From Paenisporosarcina sp. FSL H8-0542 (GTDB lineage: Bacteria; Bacillota; Bacilli; Bacillales_A; Planococcaceae): a stretch of 64,000 nt of DNA. This document shows positions 52,780 through 61,756 of the stretch, piece after piece. Both the position numbers and the translations under genes were made by a program. The notes under the pieces were generated by a model. The model was not told the DNA's origin and ran no database searches. It saw only the letters and a program-made list of their open reading frames with translations. The stretch is taken from contig NZ_CP152050.1 of the NCBI RefSeq assembly GCF_038632915.1, forward strand, positions 361,501-425,500, given 5' to 3'. Positions within the stretch are counted from its first letter, which is position 1. Each line of letters opens with the position of its first letter.

Positions 52780-54081
52780 TTGAATATTGAATATAAAGAC
52801 AAGGTGACGAACAAGCTGTATCGGGAAGTTATCGCATTTGCCAATGGAACCGGTGGTACGCTGAAAATAGGAATGGAAGACGAAATGAGCATCATGGGAT
52901 TGGAAAATCCTTTAGCAGAGGAAAATGCCTTATATGATCAGTTAAGTAAAATGGTCGAACCTTTGCCGTTGATTGATGTCAAACACGTAATTATAGATGG
53001 AAAAGTAATTTTAGAGGTAACAGTGAAAGCAACTGAACATGTGTATCGTAAACGATCTACATTGTTCGAGGAGCTTTATGTTCGGTATGGTTCGAAAAAA
53101 CGCTTATTGAGAACAGCAGAAGAAGTGCAACGTTTTATACTCTTGCGCCAACTTGATGAAACTGAAAATGCGCTGACTACTATCAAGTTCCAACGTGAAG
53201 ATTTTTTGGGATTTGTCGATTTTGTACAAACCTTAAATAGTGAAATGTTAAGATTTTCAAATGTGGAAGAAAACCTAGAAGATGTATTGGCATCGTACAA
53301 TGCAATTCGTTGGAATAATGGTGAATTTGTTTTAACACGATTGGGTACGTGGTTGTCAGATTCTTCTCAAACCCGTGGCGTCTTGTTACAATACAGTGGA
53401 GACCGATCTACTTCTTTTTGCCAGCAAGCGAGTGATTTTTCAGGGTCGATTGTAACCCAATTCAGTCGAATTATGGCCGGGTTGAGGGAAATTCAATCAT
53501 CTTATCCAGATGCATTACTTCAGGATAGTGTAGTGAATGCATTCGTTCATCGAGATTACTCGATGGAGGGTGACGTATCGATTGTTCGGTTTGCTAACCG
53601 CATTGAAGTAGCTTCACCAGGAACGCTAGTGGAGGGCTTGTCGATAGAGTCTATAAAAAAAGGATCTCGAATTGTTCGCAGAAATCCGCGTTTGCATGCA
53701 ATGTTTGTCGATTTGGGTTTAACGGATGGACGTGGTAACGGAATCCGTCGTATTTTCGATACTTATCACGATGGAGACGAGAAGCCAAAAGTTTCTGTCC
53801 AAAAAGATAGTGTAATCGTTAAGCTTCCTCGTATAGAACAAATAGAAAAAGTAAACAACCGAACAAAGTTACATTTTGAGTTGACTCATGAAGAAGCAAT
53901 CATGAATTACTTGCTGGAAAACAACCAAGCGAAAAATGTAGATTTTCAACAAATCTTAGGCGTTTCCCCATCTCGTGTGACACAAATCGTGCGTGACATG
54001 GTGACAAAGAATTTACTGGTAGCTGAAGGGGAACGTAAAGGGCGTATTTATACCTTGGCCATTAATAAACAGGAGGAATAA
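52780..54081 (+). CDS. AlbA_2 (Schlafen-type) DNA-binding protein with divergent ATPase domain
   Basis: A 433-residue protein from TTG at 52780 (AGGTGG, 8-nt spacing); the frame goes back to 52711 without a site. The N-terminal AlbA_2 domain (about 1-110) opens NIEYKDKVTNKLYREVIAFA with GGTLKIG. The middle has DALLQDSVVNAFVHRDYSM and GRGNGIRRIF, typical of the HATPase_c_4 region of RecG-like/AlbA_2 proteins. A C-terminal winged helix (FQQILGVSPSRVTQIVRDMV) follows. Such proteins are often regulators or defence-associated; no partner toxin or nuclease is adjacent. Confidence 0.85.
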   Translation: MNIEYKDKVTNKLYREVIAFANGTGGTLKIGMEDEMSIMGLENPLAEENALYDQLSKMVEPLPLIDVKHVIIDGKVILEVTVKATEHVYRKRSTLFEELYVRYGSKKRLLRTAEEVQRFILLRQLDETENALTTIKFQREDFLGFVDFVQTLNSEMLRFSNVEENLEDVLASYNAIRWNNGEFVLTRLGTWLSDSSQTRGVLLQYSGDRSTSFCQQASDFSGSIVTQFSRIMAGLREIQSSYPDALLQDSVVNAFVHRDYSMEGDVSIVRFANRIEVASPGTLVEGLSIESIKKGSRIVRRNPRLHAMFVDLGLTDGRGNGIRRIFDTYHDGDEKPKVSVQKDSVIVKLPRIEQIEKVNNRTKLHFELTHEEAIMNYLLENNQAKNVDFQQILGVSPSRVTQIVRDMVTKNLLVAEGERKGRIYTLAINKQEE

Positions 54082-54085
54082 AGTT

Positions 54086-54472
54086 ATGAAAGGCAAGAAA
54101 GCCGTCATATTAATTAGCACGACAGCGGTCGTAGCTATAGCTGCCGTCGTATTATCGATTTCCATGTTTTTCCAAAGTAATCAAACGCAAAACAAAAATG
54201 CTATTTGGATAGAAGGAACAGTAGCTAAAAAAGAAGCTGCACGTATTTTGGTCGTCAGCGGAAAAGATGAAACTGAGTTAAAAGGTTTAACTGAGGAAGA
54301 AATGGTGGAAGGTGCAAGTGATGCCATTTGGTTTTCATTATCGATTGATCAAGTGAAAAACGTGAGTGAGTTCGACAAAGTTCGAATTTCATATAGCCAT
54401 GTGTCGGAATCTTATCCTGGAAAAGCAAGTGCTAATAGTGTTCGAATCCTGGATGAAGAGTCTCAACATTAA
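54086..54472 (+). CDS. YobA-like DUF3221 membrane-anchored protein
   Basis: A 128-residue protein with an N-terminal membrane anchor (about 6-28) and an outer OB-like DUF3221 domain: IEGTVAKKEAARILVVSG, AIWFSLS, VRISYSHVSESYPGKASA. It starts behind AGGAGG 4 nt after the previous stop, so same operon. Function unknown. Confidence 0.8.
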   Translation: MKGKKAVILISTTAVVAIAAVVLSISMFFQSNQTQNKNAIWIEGTVAKKEAARILVVSGKDETELKGLTEEEMVEGASDAIWFSLSIDQVKNVSEFDKVRISYSHVSESYPGKASANSVRILDEESQH

Positions 54473-54516
54473 AGCATAAAAATTAAATGTTAAGCCTGAT
54501 GAAAGGTGGAGCAAGA

Positions 54517-55158
54517 ATGAAAATTGATAAGCCAAAAATACCTGAACAACTCGAACAACAATTAGACATTGCAACTTTAATTGAAGTCGAAGAAGAACGA
54601 TTTATTTCCCGGGGAATGGTTTCGTCTTGGAATGTAGTGGAATTACCTGAGAGCAAAGTTAGTTTTGATCAAGTGCATTTCAAGGATGTTTCATTTGAAG
54701 GGGTATGTTTCGATCAAGTGGAATTCATTGATTGTAAGTTCGAGAGATGTGATTTATCCAATGTTGATTTTGGAGATTCGGTATTTCATCGAGTGGAATT
54801 TCATCATTCAAAACTAGTCGGTGTGCAGTGCACGGAAAGCCGCTTCGGACATACTGTGATCAATAACTGTGTAGCCAACTACACAGTATTTAGTTTTAGT
54901 AAAATGAAGCGAGTGAAGTTCCAACAAACCGCATTGAATAAAGCGGACTTTTTTAATTGTACATTTGATAAGGTTTTGTTCAATGATTGTCAATTGGACG
55001 GTGCTAATTTTACTGATACAAGTTTAGCGGATGTGGATCTCAGCACGTGTACATACGAACAAGTAACAGTAAGTGTTGATAAATTATCGGGCTGTACCGT
55101 TTCAACTGAACAAGCGCTCGGTTTTGCAAAATCTCTAGGTCTTATCGTTAAACACTAA
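54517..55158 (+). CDS. Pentapeptide-repeat protein
   Basis: A 213-residue protein from the ATG at 54517 (AGGTGGAG). Residues about 45-185 form a right-handed quadrilateral beta helix of A/C-x-F-x-x units (VCFDQVEFIDCKFERCDLSN; NKADFFNCTFDKVLFNDC). Relatives include Qnr/McbG-type gyrase protectors and proteins without known role. Last gene of the run 51761-55158. Confidence 0.88.
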   Translation: MKIDKPKIPEQLEQQLDIATLIEVEEERFISRGMVSSWNVVELPESKVSFDQVHFKDVSFEGVCFDQVEFIDCKFERCDLSNVDFGDSVFHRVEFHHSKLVGVQCTESRFGHTVINNCVANYTVFSFSKMKRVKFQQTALNKADFFNCTFDKVLFNDCQLDGANFTDTSLADVDLSTCTYEQVTVSVDKLSGCTVSTEQALGFAKSLGLIVKH

Positions 55159-55196
55159 AAGCTGTCCACTCGTAACTTGAGTGGACAGCTTTTTAA
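55157..55196. terminator. Bidirectional terminator
   Basis: The perfect 15-bp stem AAAAGCTGTCCACTC / GAGTGGACAGCTTTT lies between convergent operons. Confidence 0.93.
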
Positions 55197-55198
55197 GT

Positions 55199-56197
55199 TT
55201 AAAAGAATAAGTTAAGAATTTGGTAAAAGATACCGGCAAGGACTGCGCAAATTGGAAGTGTAATAACCCAAGTTAATACAATTTTTCGTGCAACGCCCCA
55301 TTTAACGCCTTTTACACGCTGAGCAGAACCAACACCCATAATCGCAGAAGAAATAACGTGAGTTGTTGAAACTGGCAAATGAATCGTCGTCGCTCCGAAA
55401 ATAATTAATGCGGATGATAAATCAGCTGCCGCCCCGTTAACTGGACGAATCTTCATGATTTTACCACCAACAGTTTTGATGATTTTGTATCCACCGATAG
55501 ATGTTCCAAGTCCCATTGCAAGTGCAGCACAAACACGTACCCACATTTGGATATCGTCTGTTGTTTGTAAATCAGCAGCGATTAAAGCCATCGTAATGAT
55601 ACCCATTGCTTTTTGTGCATCATTTGTACCGTGAGTAAATGATTGTAATGCCGCTGTACCGATTTGGAAAATACGGAAGCCTTTGTTCGTTTTGTAGAGA
55701 GTGTTTTTCTTGAATAATACTTTAAACAACGACATCATCAAGAATCCGACAGCAAGAGCTAAGAATGGTGAGATTAGTAGTGCTTGCAGAATTTTTATGA
55801 ATCCTTCGTAATTTAATACACCTAAACCAGCAGCCGAAACAGCCGCACCCGCAATCGAACCAATCAATGCATGTGATGAGCTGGAAGGAATACCAAAATA
55901 CCATGTAATTAAGTTCCAAGCAATTGCGGACAATAGTGCTGCTAGAATAATGAGTGAGCCGTTTTGAAGCGTGAACGGATCTACGATATCTTTCGAGATC
56001 GTCTTAGCAACTCCAGTGAAAGTTAATGCGCCGATAAAGTTCATGGTAGCTGCTAGTATTACTGCAACTCGTGGCGAAAGTGCCCGTGTAGAAACTGAAG
56101 TTGCAATCGCATTTGCTGTATCATGAAAACCATTTATAAAATCAAATCCCAGTGCGAAAATGACGACTAGTATTGTTAATATGAGTACTGCATCCAT
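55199..56197 (-). CDS. pit: Low-affinity inorganic phosphate transporter (PiT family)
   Basis: A 332-residue PiT permease with GFDFINGFHDTANAIATSVS at the N-terminus and its repeat-unit counterpart FTHGTNDAQKAMGIITMAL in the second half, both family hallmarks (GANDVAN-type motifs). About 10 helices. It follows the YkaA gene by 14 nt. Confidence 0.95.
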   Translation of the reverse strand: MDAVLILTILVVIFALGFDFINGFHDTANAIATSVSTRALSPRVAVILAATMNFIGALTFTGVAKTISKDIVDPFTLQNGSLIILAALLSAIAWNLITWYFGIPSSSSHALIGSIAGAAVSAAGLGVLNYEGFIKILQALLISPFLALAVGFLMMSLFKVLFKKNTLYKTNKGFRIFQIGTAALQSFTHGTNDAQKAMGIITMALIAADLQTTDDIQMWVRVCAALAMGLGTSIGGYKIIKTVGGKIMKIRPVNGAAADLSSALIIFGATTIHLPVSTTHVISSAIMGVGSAQRVKGVKWGVARKIVLTWVITLPICAVLAGIFYQILNLFF

Positions 56198-56211
56198 GTA
56201 TTTTTCAGCTC

Positions 56212-56832
56212 CTATGCATTACGCATGATGATTGTCTCAATCGTGTTTGCCACGTTTTGAGAGTAATCTGCGATGTCTTCAAGCTGCTCGTAAATATCCT
56301 TGAACTGAATAATACGTATCGGATCTTTTTCGTTTATGAAAAGTTGTTTGATTGAAGTACGTAATACTTCATCACATTTGCGTTCATAGTCTTTGATCAA
56401 GATTGCATGCTCACGCATTTGAAGCAGTTTCTTGTTTGCCAATAACTCCATTGCTTTAACGATTTCATCAGTACTTTTCACAATGTAATGTAGGAAAGTA
56501 CGCATTGAATCGTCGATGTCAATCAAAGAATACATCTCCAAATAAGCTGCGAAAGCTTCCACGCCATCTAAAATATCATCCATTTTATTAGCTAAATAAA
56601 GAATGTCCTCTCGCTCAATTGGAGTCATGAAAGATTTATTCAACTTGAGAATCAAATCATGTATTAATTTATCGCCTTCTGTTTCATAGTTTTTCAACTT
56701 GATGCTAAGCTCTTTCAAATCCGAAACACTGACAATTTTAAAATCATCCGCGTAATGAGTAGCTTCTCTTACTGTTTCTGCGATTCCGAGTAAAGCAGCG
56801 AAGAATGGGTCTTGTTTTTTTGGACTAAACAT
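56212..56832 (-). CDS. ykaA: DUF47 / PhoU-like Pit accessory protein
   Basis: A 206-residue all-helical PhoU-like protein (YETEGDKLIHDLILKLNKSF, EREDILYLANKMDDILDGV, QLEDIADYSQNVANTI) with the metal-binding E/DxxxD patterns. It forms the conserved ykaA-pit operon with the transporter and probably controls its activity. The start follows GGAGG. Confidence 0.95.
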   Translation of the reverse strand: MFSPKKQDPFFAALLGIAETVREATHYADDFKIVSVSDLKELSIKLKNYETEGDKLIHDLILKLNKSFMTPIEREDILYLANKMDDILDGVEAFAAYLEMYSLIDIDDSMRTFLHYIVKSTDEIVKAMELLANKKLLQMREHAILIKDYERKCDEVLRTSIKQLFINEKDPIRIIQFKDIYEQLEDIADYSQNVANTIETIIMRNA

Positions 56833-57044
56833 AGAAAGCCTCCTGGACTTTAAATAAGATAGGTTATATAAATAACCTCAAACATCATATCAAAATCTAT
56901 ACTAAATCTAAACACTTTTTACTCAAGATTGAGAATCTTTACATTCCCGTAACATAAAAATTTTAAGTGAACATTCAGCTTTGATTGTCGTAAACCTTAT
57001 TATTCATTACAATTCAAGAATTATACAACTTGCATTCTGTGTAA

Positions 57045-57068
57045 ACAATAAGTATTATTGTCTATAAT
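57045..57068 (+). promoter_or_regulatory. Palindromic operator abutting a -10 box
   Basis: ACAATAA-GTA-TTATTGT (57045-57061) is a perfect 7-bp inverted repeat immediately followed by -10 TATAAT (57063-57068), 29 bp before the start codon. It is a natural site for autoregulation by the downstream HTH protein. Confidence 0.65.
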
Positions 57069-57096
57069 AAATAAAACAAAACAAGGAAGTGTTTAT

Positions 57097-58179
57097 ATGC
57101 ATTCGTTGATTGATGCAAATTTATATGAAATGAAAAATGGATTTACAGAAACTGAAGAATCATATAAGTGTCTAATGTGTCACAAATCTATTGAGAAAGG
57201 TCTGATATACCCTGTAGGTGAACAGTTTTACGAGGCTTCAAAGTATATGCAATTACATATTAGAGAAAAGCATGTATCAGTATTTTCCTATTTAATGGAA
57301 CAAAATAAAGAAATTACAGGGTTATCCGATCAGCAGAAGGCCGTGCTTCACCTTCTGTTTGAAGGGAAATCAGACCGTGATATACAAGATTCTTTGAAAA
57401 TCGGGAGTGCATCTACAGTTAGGAATCACCGTTTTTCTTTAAAAAAGAAAGAACGGCAAGCGAAAGTATATTTAACCTTAATGAGCTTGATGGAAGAGGG
57501 ACACAAACTTAGCGCTCAAAATAAAGAAGATTCCCTATTATTTGAGGAACCATTCGAAATAACAGAAAAAGAATACGAGGAAGTATTGAAGAAGAACTGG
57601 TCGAATGGAAAGTTACGAACATTTAAATTACAGGAAAAGCATCGATTCATTGTCTTATGTGAAATCGTAAAGAAGTTTGAAATAGGAAAAATCTATACGG
57701 AAAGAGAAGTAAACGCACTTATTAAAGAAGTGTTTGATGACCATACATTTGTAAGAAGATATTTAGTGATGTATCACTTTTTGGCAAGAAAAACGGATGG
57801 ATCCGCTTATTGGAGAAAAGAAAAAGAAGGGGCGGATATTGACCGGAAGAAAGAATTAAAGCAGCAAGTGAAGGAAGAGAAGACAATTGCGGGTGTGTAT
57901 TGTGTAACGAACAAACAAAATGGCAAAATGTTCATTGCTGCAGCGCCTAACTTGAAAAGACAAAATGGTTTGAAGTTCGAATTGAATGGCGGTACTTTAT
58001 TGAATAAGGACTTGCAGAAAGATTGGGAACAATTCGGTGAAGAGTCATTTCAGTTTGAAGTGTTAGAGTCCATTGAAACGGAAGGGAAATCTGCTGTGCA
58101 GTTAAAAGAAGAACTAGCAGATGCAAAAGAAAAATGGTGTGTTGAAAAACAGCCTTATGGTGAACGTGGATATAATTGA
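57097..58179 (+). CDS. Zinc-finger / LuxR-type HTH / DUF2087 / GIY-YIG regulator-like protein
   Basis: A 360-residue, four-part protein from the ATG at 57097 (AAGGAAGTG). Residues 25-59 form a likely zinc finger (Cys25, Cys28, His54, His59). About 75-125 is a LuxR-type HTH (SDQQKAVLHLLFEGKSDRDI). About 158-250 is a DUF2087 domain (KLRTFKLQEKHRFIVLCEIV ... FVRRYLVMYHFLAR). About 262-345 is GIY-YIG-like (GVYCVTNKQNGKMFIAAAP; DWEQFGEESFQFEVLE). In the last domain the YIG triplet is FIA and the usual Lys-Arg-Arg is KRQ, so nuclease activity is doubtful. Single gene; role unknown, transcriptional control likely. Confidence 0.85.
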   Translation: MHSLIDANLYEMKNGFTETEESYKCLMCHKSIEKGLIYPVGEQFYEASKYMQLHIREKHVSVFSYLMEQNKEITGLSDQQKAVLHLLFEGKSDRDIQDSLKIGSASTVRNHRFSLKKKERQAKVYLTLMSLMEEGHKLSAQNKEDSLLFEEPFEITEKEYEEVLKKNWSNGKLRTFKLQEKHRFIVLCEIVKKFEIGKIYTEREVNALIKEVFDDHTFVRRYLVMYHFLARKTDGSAYWRKEKEGADIDRKKELKQQVKEEKTIAGVYCVTNKQNGKMFIAAAPNLKRQNGLKFELNGGTLLNKDLQKDWEQFGEESFQFEVLESIETEGKSAVQLKEELADAKEKWCVEKQPYGERGYN

Positions 58180-58182
58180 AAG

Positions 58183-58232
58183 TAGCACATGTGCGGACTC
58201 AAGATTGAGTAGCACATGTGCTTTTATTTTTG
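58183..58232 (+). terminator. Rho-independent terminator
   Basis: The stem AGCACATGTGC / GCACATGTGCT with inner ACTCAA / TTGAGT is followed by TTTTATTTTT. Confidence 0.85.
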
Positions 58233-58239
58233 GCTAGAA

Positions 58240-58400
58240 GTGCGGTTGTAATCTGCTTCACACAAGTAGAGATATCTTCAATACTCGTATCAACTTCCAC
58301 ATCATGCAGAATTTGGTCGACAACCAGATTCACTCCATTATCGAGAAACATTTGAATGGTACTATGAAAAAAATTCTGTAGGCATATGGCAGTTCCTGTA
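58240..58400 (-). pseudogene. Remnant of a chloramphenicol-phosphotransferase-like kinase
   Basis: The minus strand reads FFHSTIQMFLDNGVNLVVDQIL, resembling the central part of CPT-like P-loop kinases (FLDNGxNxIVD). The P-loop and C-terminal half are missing and there is no ribosome site. About 45 residues align by eye, so the call is tentative. Confidence 0.45.
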
Positions 58401-58449
58401 TTCATTCAATTCATCTCAGCTAATAGTATCAAAAAAATATTTGGAAAAA

Positions 58450-58475
58450 TGAAACTTTTCTTTTTGTCCTCCGTA
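58450..58475 (+). promoter_or_regulatory. Sigma-W promoter of yuaF-floT
   Basis: TGAAAC (58450-58455), exactly 16 bp, then CGTA (58472-58475). The B. subtilis yuaFGI operon is a known sigma-W target. Confidence 0.92.
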
Positions 58476-58518
58476 GTAATAGGTGCGACTAAAGAATTCA
58501 TTAAATGGGAGTGATTGG

Positions 58519-59043
58519 ATGTCCATTGAACAAATCTACATGTATGTGCTCCTCATTACGGGGGCAGTGACTGTTCTGTATGTATTTTTTGGAGATGTTG
58601 CTGAAGGGATTGGGGAAGGCATTCCTTTTTTAAACCCTACCGTTATAATGGCATTCGTCACTTTTGTTTCAGCCAGCGGGTATGTGCTTGAAGTCTCCAC
58701 CAACTGGAATAGCTGGATTGTCTTGTTTGCGAGTCTCGCAGTGGGAGTGGTTCTCGATATTTTACTGTACTTTTTTATTTTACTACCCATGGCATCAGCC
58801 GAAGTGTCAATCGCCTATACGGATGAGTCGTTAGCAGGTTTAGTTGGCAAAGTCATTACGCCCATACCATCTGACGGTTATGGTGAGATTGTGATTGAAA
58901 CCGTTGGCGGGCTTCTATCCAAGAGAGCAGTAGGCTATGACAATGAAGAGATTGCCTATGGCAAAGAAGTGTTAGTAATTGAGATAGAGGAAGGAACGTT
59001 TCTTGTCAGGGAATACGAACCTTTCGTTTTTAATAAAAAATAG
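58519..59043 (+). CDS. yuaF: YuaF, NfeD-like membrane partner of flotillin
   Basis: A 174-residue protein, the same length as B. subtilis YuaF, from the ATG at 58519 behind GGGAGTG (the frame extends to 58483). Three helices (about 5-23, 38-56, 63-87), then an OB-fold domain (LAGLVGKVITPIPSDGYGEI ... ALVIEIEEGTFLV-like end). It works with FloT in membrane microdomains. Confidence 0.92.
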   Translation: MSIEQIYMYVLLITGAVTVLYVFFGDVAEGIGEGIPFLNPTVIMAFVTFVSASGYVLEVSTNWNSWIVLFASLAVGVVLDILLYFFILLPMASAEVSIAYTDESLAGLVGKVITPIPSDGYGEIVIETVGGLLSKRAVGYDNEEIAYGKEVLVIEIEEGTFLVREYEPFVFNKK

Positions 59044-59058
59044 ATGGGGGAAATGAAC

Positions 59059-60600
59059 ATGGATATGAGTATGTTAGTTGTAGTGGGGATAGTGGCGTTT
59101 GTGTTGGTTGCTATTATTGGTGTGTATGTAACGAAATACAAGACTGTTGGTCCTGATGAAGCATTGATTGTAACAGGTAGTTATTTAGGGGCGAAAACGG
59201 TTCATACAGATGAATCAGGCAATCGTATAAAAATCATTCGTGGTGGCGGTACATTTGTATTTCCAGTTTTTCAGCAAGCACAGCCATTAAGTTTACTATC
59301 AAGTAAGCTGGAAGTTACGACTCCTGAAGTTTATACAGAGCAAGGTGTGCCGGTAATGGCAGACGGAACGGCCATCATTAAAATTGGTGGATCCATTTCC
59401 GAAATTGCAACGGCTGCTGAACAATTTTTAGGGAAGTCAAAAGAAGATCGTGAAAATGAAGCAAAAGAAGTACTGGAAGGTCATTTGCGCTCCATTTTGG
59501 GATCGATGACAGTGGAGGAAATCTACAAAAATCGCGACAAATTCTCGCAAGAAGTACAACGTGTCGCTTCTCAGGATTTAGCGAAAATGGGTCTAATCAT
59601 TGTTTCATTTACCATCAAAGATGTACGTGACAAAAATGGCTACTTGGATTCACTTGGTAAACCACGTATTGCACAGGTCAAACGTGATGCTGATATTGCA
59701 ACAGCAGAAGCAGATAAAGAAACACGAATCAAGCGTGCTGAAGCTGCAAAAGAGGCACAGCAATCCGAAATTGAACGTGCGACTGAAATTGCTTTGGCTG
59801 AAAAAGAGAATTTGCTGAAAGTCGCTGAGTATCGTCGCGAGCAAGATATCGCGAAGGCGCGTGCTGACCAAGCTTACGAACTCCAGACTGCAGTCTCGAA
59901 ACAAGAAGTTATGGAACAGGAAATGCAAATCCGCATCATTGAACGTCAAAAGCAAATCGAACTTGAAGAAAAAGAAATTTTACGTCGCGAGAAACAATAC
60001 GACTCTGAAGTTAAAAAGAAAGCGGACGCGGATCGTTATGCTATCGAGCAAAACGCGGCAGCTGCAAAATCCCGTGAAATGGCTGAAGCGGATGCGGAAA
60101 AATACCGTATCGAGGCAAGAGCGAAAGCGGATTCTGAAAAAGTACGACTTGATGGATTGGCGAAAGCTGACTCCGAACGTGCACAGGGTGAAACAGAAGC
60201 TGATATTATTCGCTTGAAAGGTCTTGCAGAAGCGGAAGCGAAACGAAAAATTGCGGAAGCATTCGAACATTACGGTCAAGCTGCAGTGTTGGATATGATT
60301 GTACGCATGATGCCGGAATATGCGAAACAAATTGCAAGCCCATTAGCAAATATCGACAAGATTACAGTGGTGGATACTGGCGGTGGAGAAGGTGGCGGCG
60401 CAAATAAAGTTACGTCGTATGCCACGAATTTAATGTCTACCCTTCAGGAAACATTGAAAGCTTCTTCTGGTATCGATGTGAAAGAAATGCTTGAAAACTA
60501 CTCGGGCAAAGGAACATTGCGTCCAAGTTTAGACCGGATTTCCTATGAGATGCAAGACAAGAAAACGCAAGAAAAAGTGGAAGATCACGTATCAATTTAA
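59059..60600 (+). CDS. floT: Flotillin FloT (YuaG)
   Basis: A protein of about 513 residues: N-terminal membrane hairpin (about 3-25), SPFH/PHB domain (KYKTVGPDEALIVTGSYLG ... KDVRDKNGYLDSLGKPRIAQ), long Ala/Glu-rich coiled coil (about 195-405) with the EAEA/EADA repeats typical of flotillins, and C-terminal TVVDTGGGEGGGANKVTSYA oligomerisation region. Several ATGs open the frame (59044, 59053, 59059); GGGGG spacing favours 59059. Scaffold of functional membrane microdomains, under the sigma-W promoter with yuaF. Confidence 0.96.
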   Translation: MDMSMLVVVGIVAFVLVAIIGVYVTKYKTVGPDEALIVTGSYLGAKTVHTDESGNRIKIIRGGGTFVFPVFQQAQPLSLLSSKLEVTTPEVYTEQGVPVMADGTAIIKIGGSISEIATAAEQFLGKSKEDRENEAKEVLEGHLRSILGSMTVEEIYKNRDKFSQEVQRVASQDLAKMGLIIVSFTIKDVRDKNGYLDSLGKPRIAQVKRDADIATAEADKETRIKRAEAAKEAQQSEIERATEIALAEKENLLKVAEYRREQDIAKARADQAYELQTAVSKQEVMEQEMQIRIIERQKQIELEEKEILRREKQYDSEVKKKADADRYAIEQNAAAAKSREMAEADAEKYRIEARAKADSEKVRLDGLAKADSERAQGETEADIIRLKGLAEAEAKRKIAEAFEHYGQAAVLDMIVRMMPEYAKQIASPLANIDKITVVDTGGGEGGGANKVTSYATNLMSTLQETLKASSGIDVKEMLENYSGKGTLRPSLDRISYEMQDKKTQEKVEDHVSI

Positions 60601-60605
60601 AATCT

Positions 60606-60636
60606 TGAGCTCTCCGATTTTTGGGGAGCTTTTTTA
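60606..60636 (+). terminator. Rho-independent terminator of yuaF-floT
   Basis: The stem AGCTCTCC / GGGGAGCT is followed by TTTTTT. Confidence 0.85.
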
Positions 60637-60751
60637 GTAGAAAAAAGATATAAATGAACGTAATAATTAGATAATTTTGCCGAGTTTTAATGACAAATTA
60701 AGGTGGTAAAGGTAAAGTGAATAAAAGTATAAGTACGGTGGGGAGGTACCT

Positions 60752-61690
60752 ATGGCATTAACAAGCGAACAAATCATTGATATAAAAGAAAAAACTTCCC
60801 TTGATCGAATTAATGTAGGACATGCAATTTCAACGTGCATAGGTAAATCTGAAGAAATAGGCTACAGTCTTTTCTCTTTGTTTCCCCGTCGTTCGTTCTG
60901 GGTGCGCTATACCACTGAAGACGTTCATTCAGCGATTGAAAAATATACAGTTGTTCAAGGAGTGCTTGAAGTCCAATATGAAGGAGACACCTTCTTTTTG
61001 CATGCAGGTGAGACCTTGGATGCATCCGAATATCCAGAGCTATTATCTTTTTATGGGGAAGAAGCTGTAGAAATCCTCGTCGAAATGACAGCGAGCATAT
61101 TTGAAAGGAATTTTAGTAACACCGAAATCGTGCAACGTGACGCTGCTGCAATAGAGCATGTGGATGGTTACACTTTTCATCATTGCTCGCGAATCAAAGA
61201 TTATTCCATTGAATTATGGAAGAAACTGGGTCAACCCGTTGAGCGCGTGAGATTGCTCAGATGGGGTGCTTATTTTCATGACATAGGAAAGCTAGCGATT
61301 CCCCTTGAAATTTTAAATAAAAAAGGGAAATTCACCCCTGAAGAGTGGGTAATTATGAAATCTCACACAACATTAGGTGCTAAGATGATGCGTGAACATG
61401 AAATTGAATGGTTGAGAGATTCAGCATTTATTGTTGAAGAACATCACGAACGTTACGATGGAAAAGGATATCCTTTCGGTTTAAAAGGAGATGAGATTTC
61501 ATTGGAAGCGGCGATTGTTTCCGTTGTTGATTCATTCGATGCGATGACCACTGATCGTGTTTATCGTGATTCATTGACAATTGAAGAAGCAATACAGGAG
61601 ATTATTCGTGGTAGGGGAACTCAGTTCCATCCAGTCGTGGTTGATGCTTTTTTAAAACTGTTGCATGAGCAGCAATTTAAATGGAGATAG
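60752..61690 (+). CDS. HD-GYP phosphohydrolase
   Basis: A 312-residue protein. The C-terminal HD-GYP domain (about 135-310) has HCSRIKDYSIELWKKLG, catalytic HD in YFHDIGKLAIP, HTTLGAKMM, EEHHERYDGKGYPFGLKG (GYP motif) and DSFDAMTTDRVYR. The N-terminal about 120 residues form a separate domain, possibly a sensor. Complete motifs predict c-di-GMP (or related nucleotide) phosphodiesterase activity. It starts behind GGGGAGG. Confidence 0.92.
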   Translation: MALTSEQIIDIKEKTSLDRINVGHAISTCIGKSEEIGYSLFSLFPRRSFWVRYTTEDVHSAIEKYTVVQGVLEVQYEGDTFFLHAGETLDASEYPELLSFYGEEAVEILVEMTASIFERNFSNTEIVQRDAAAIEHVDGYTFHHCSRIKDYSIELWKKLGQPVERVRLLRWGAYFHDIGKLAIPLEILNKKGKFTPEEWVIMKSHTTLGAKMMREHEIEWLRDSAFIVEEHHERYDGKGYPFGLKGDEISLEAAIVSVVDSFDAMTTDRVYRDSLTIEEAIQEIIRGRGTQFHPVVVDAFLKLLHEQQFKWR

Positions 61691-61756
61691 AAGGTCTGGT
61701 ATGACTTTCCAAGCCTTTTGCATTTGCACAACGCCTAATTGAAAGGAAGTAATTTG

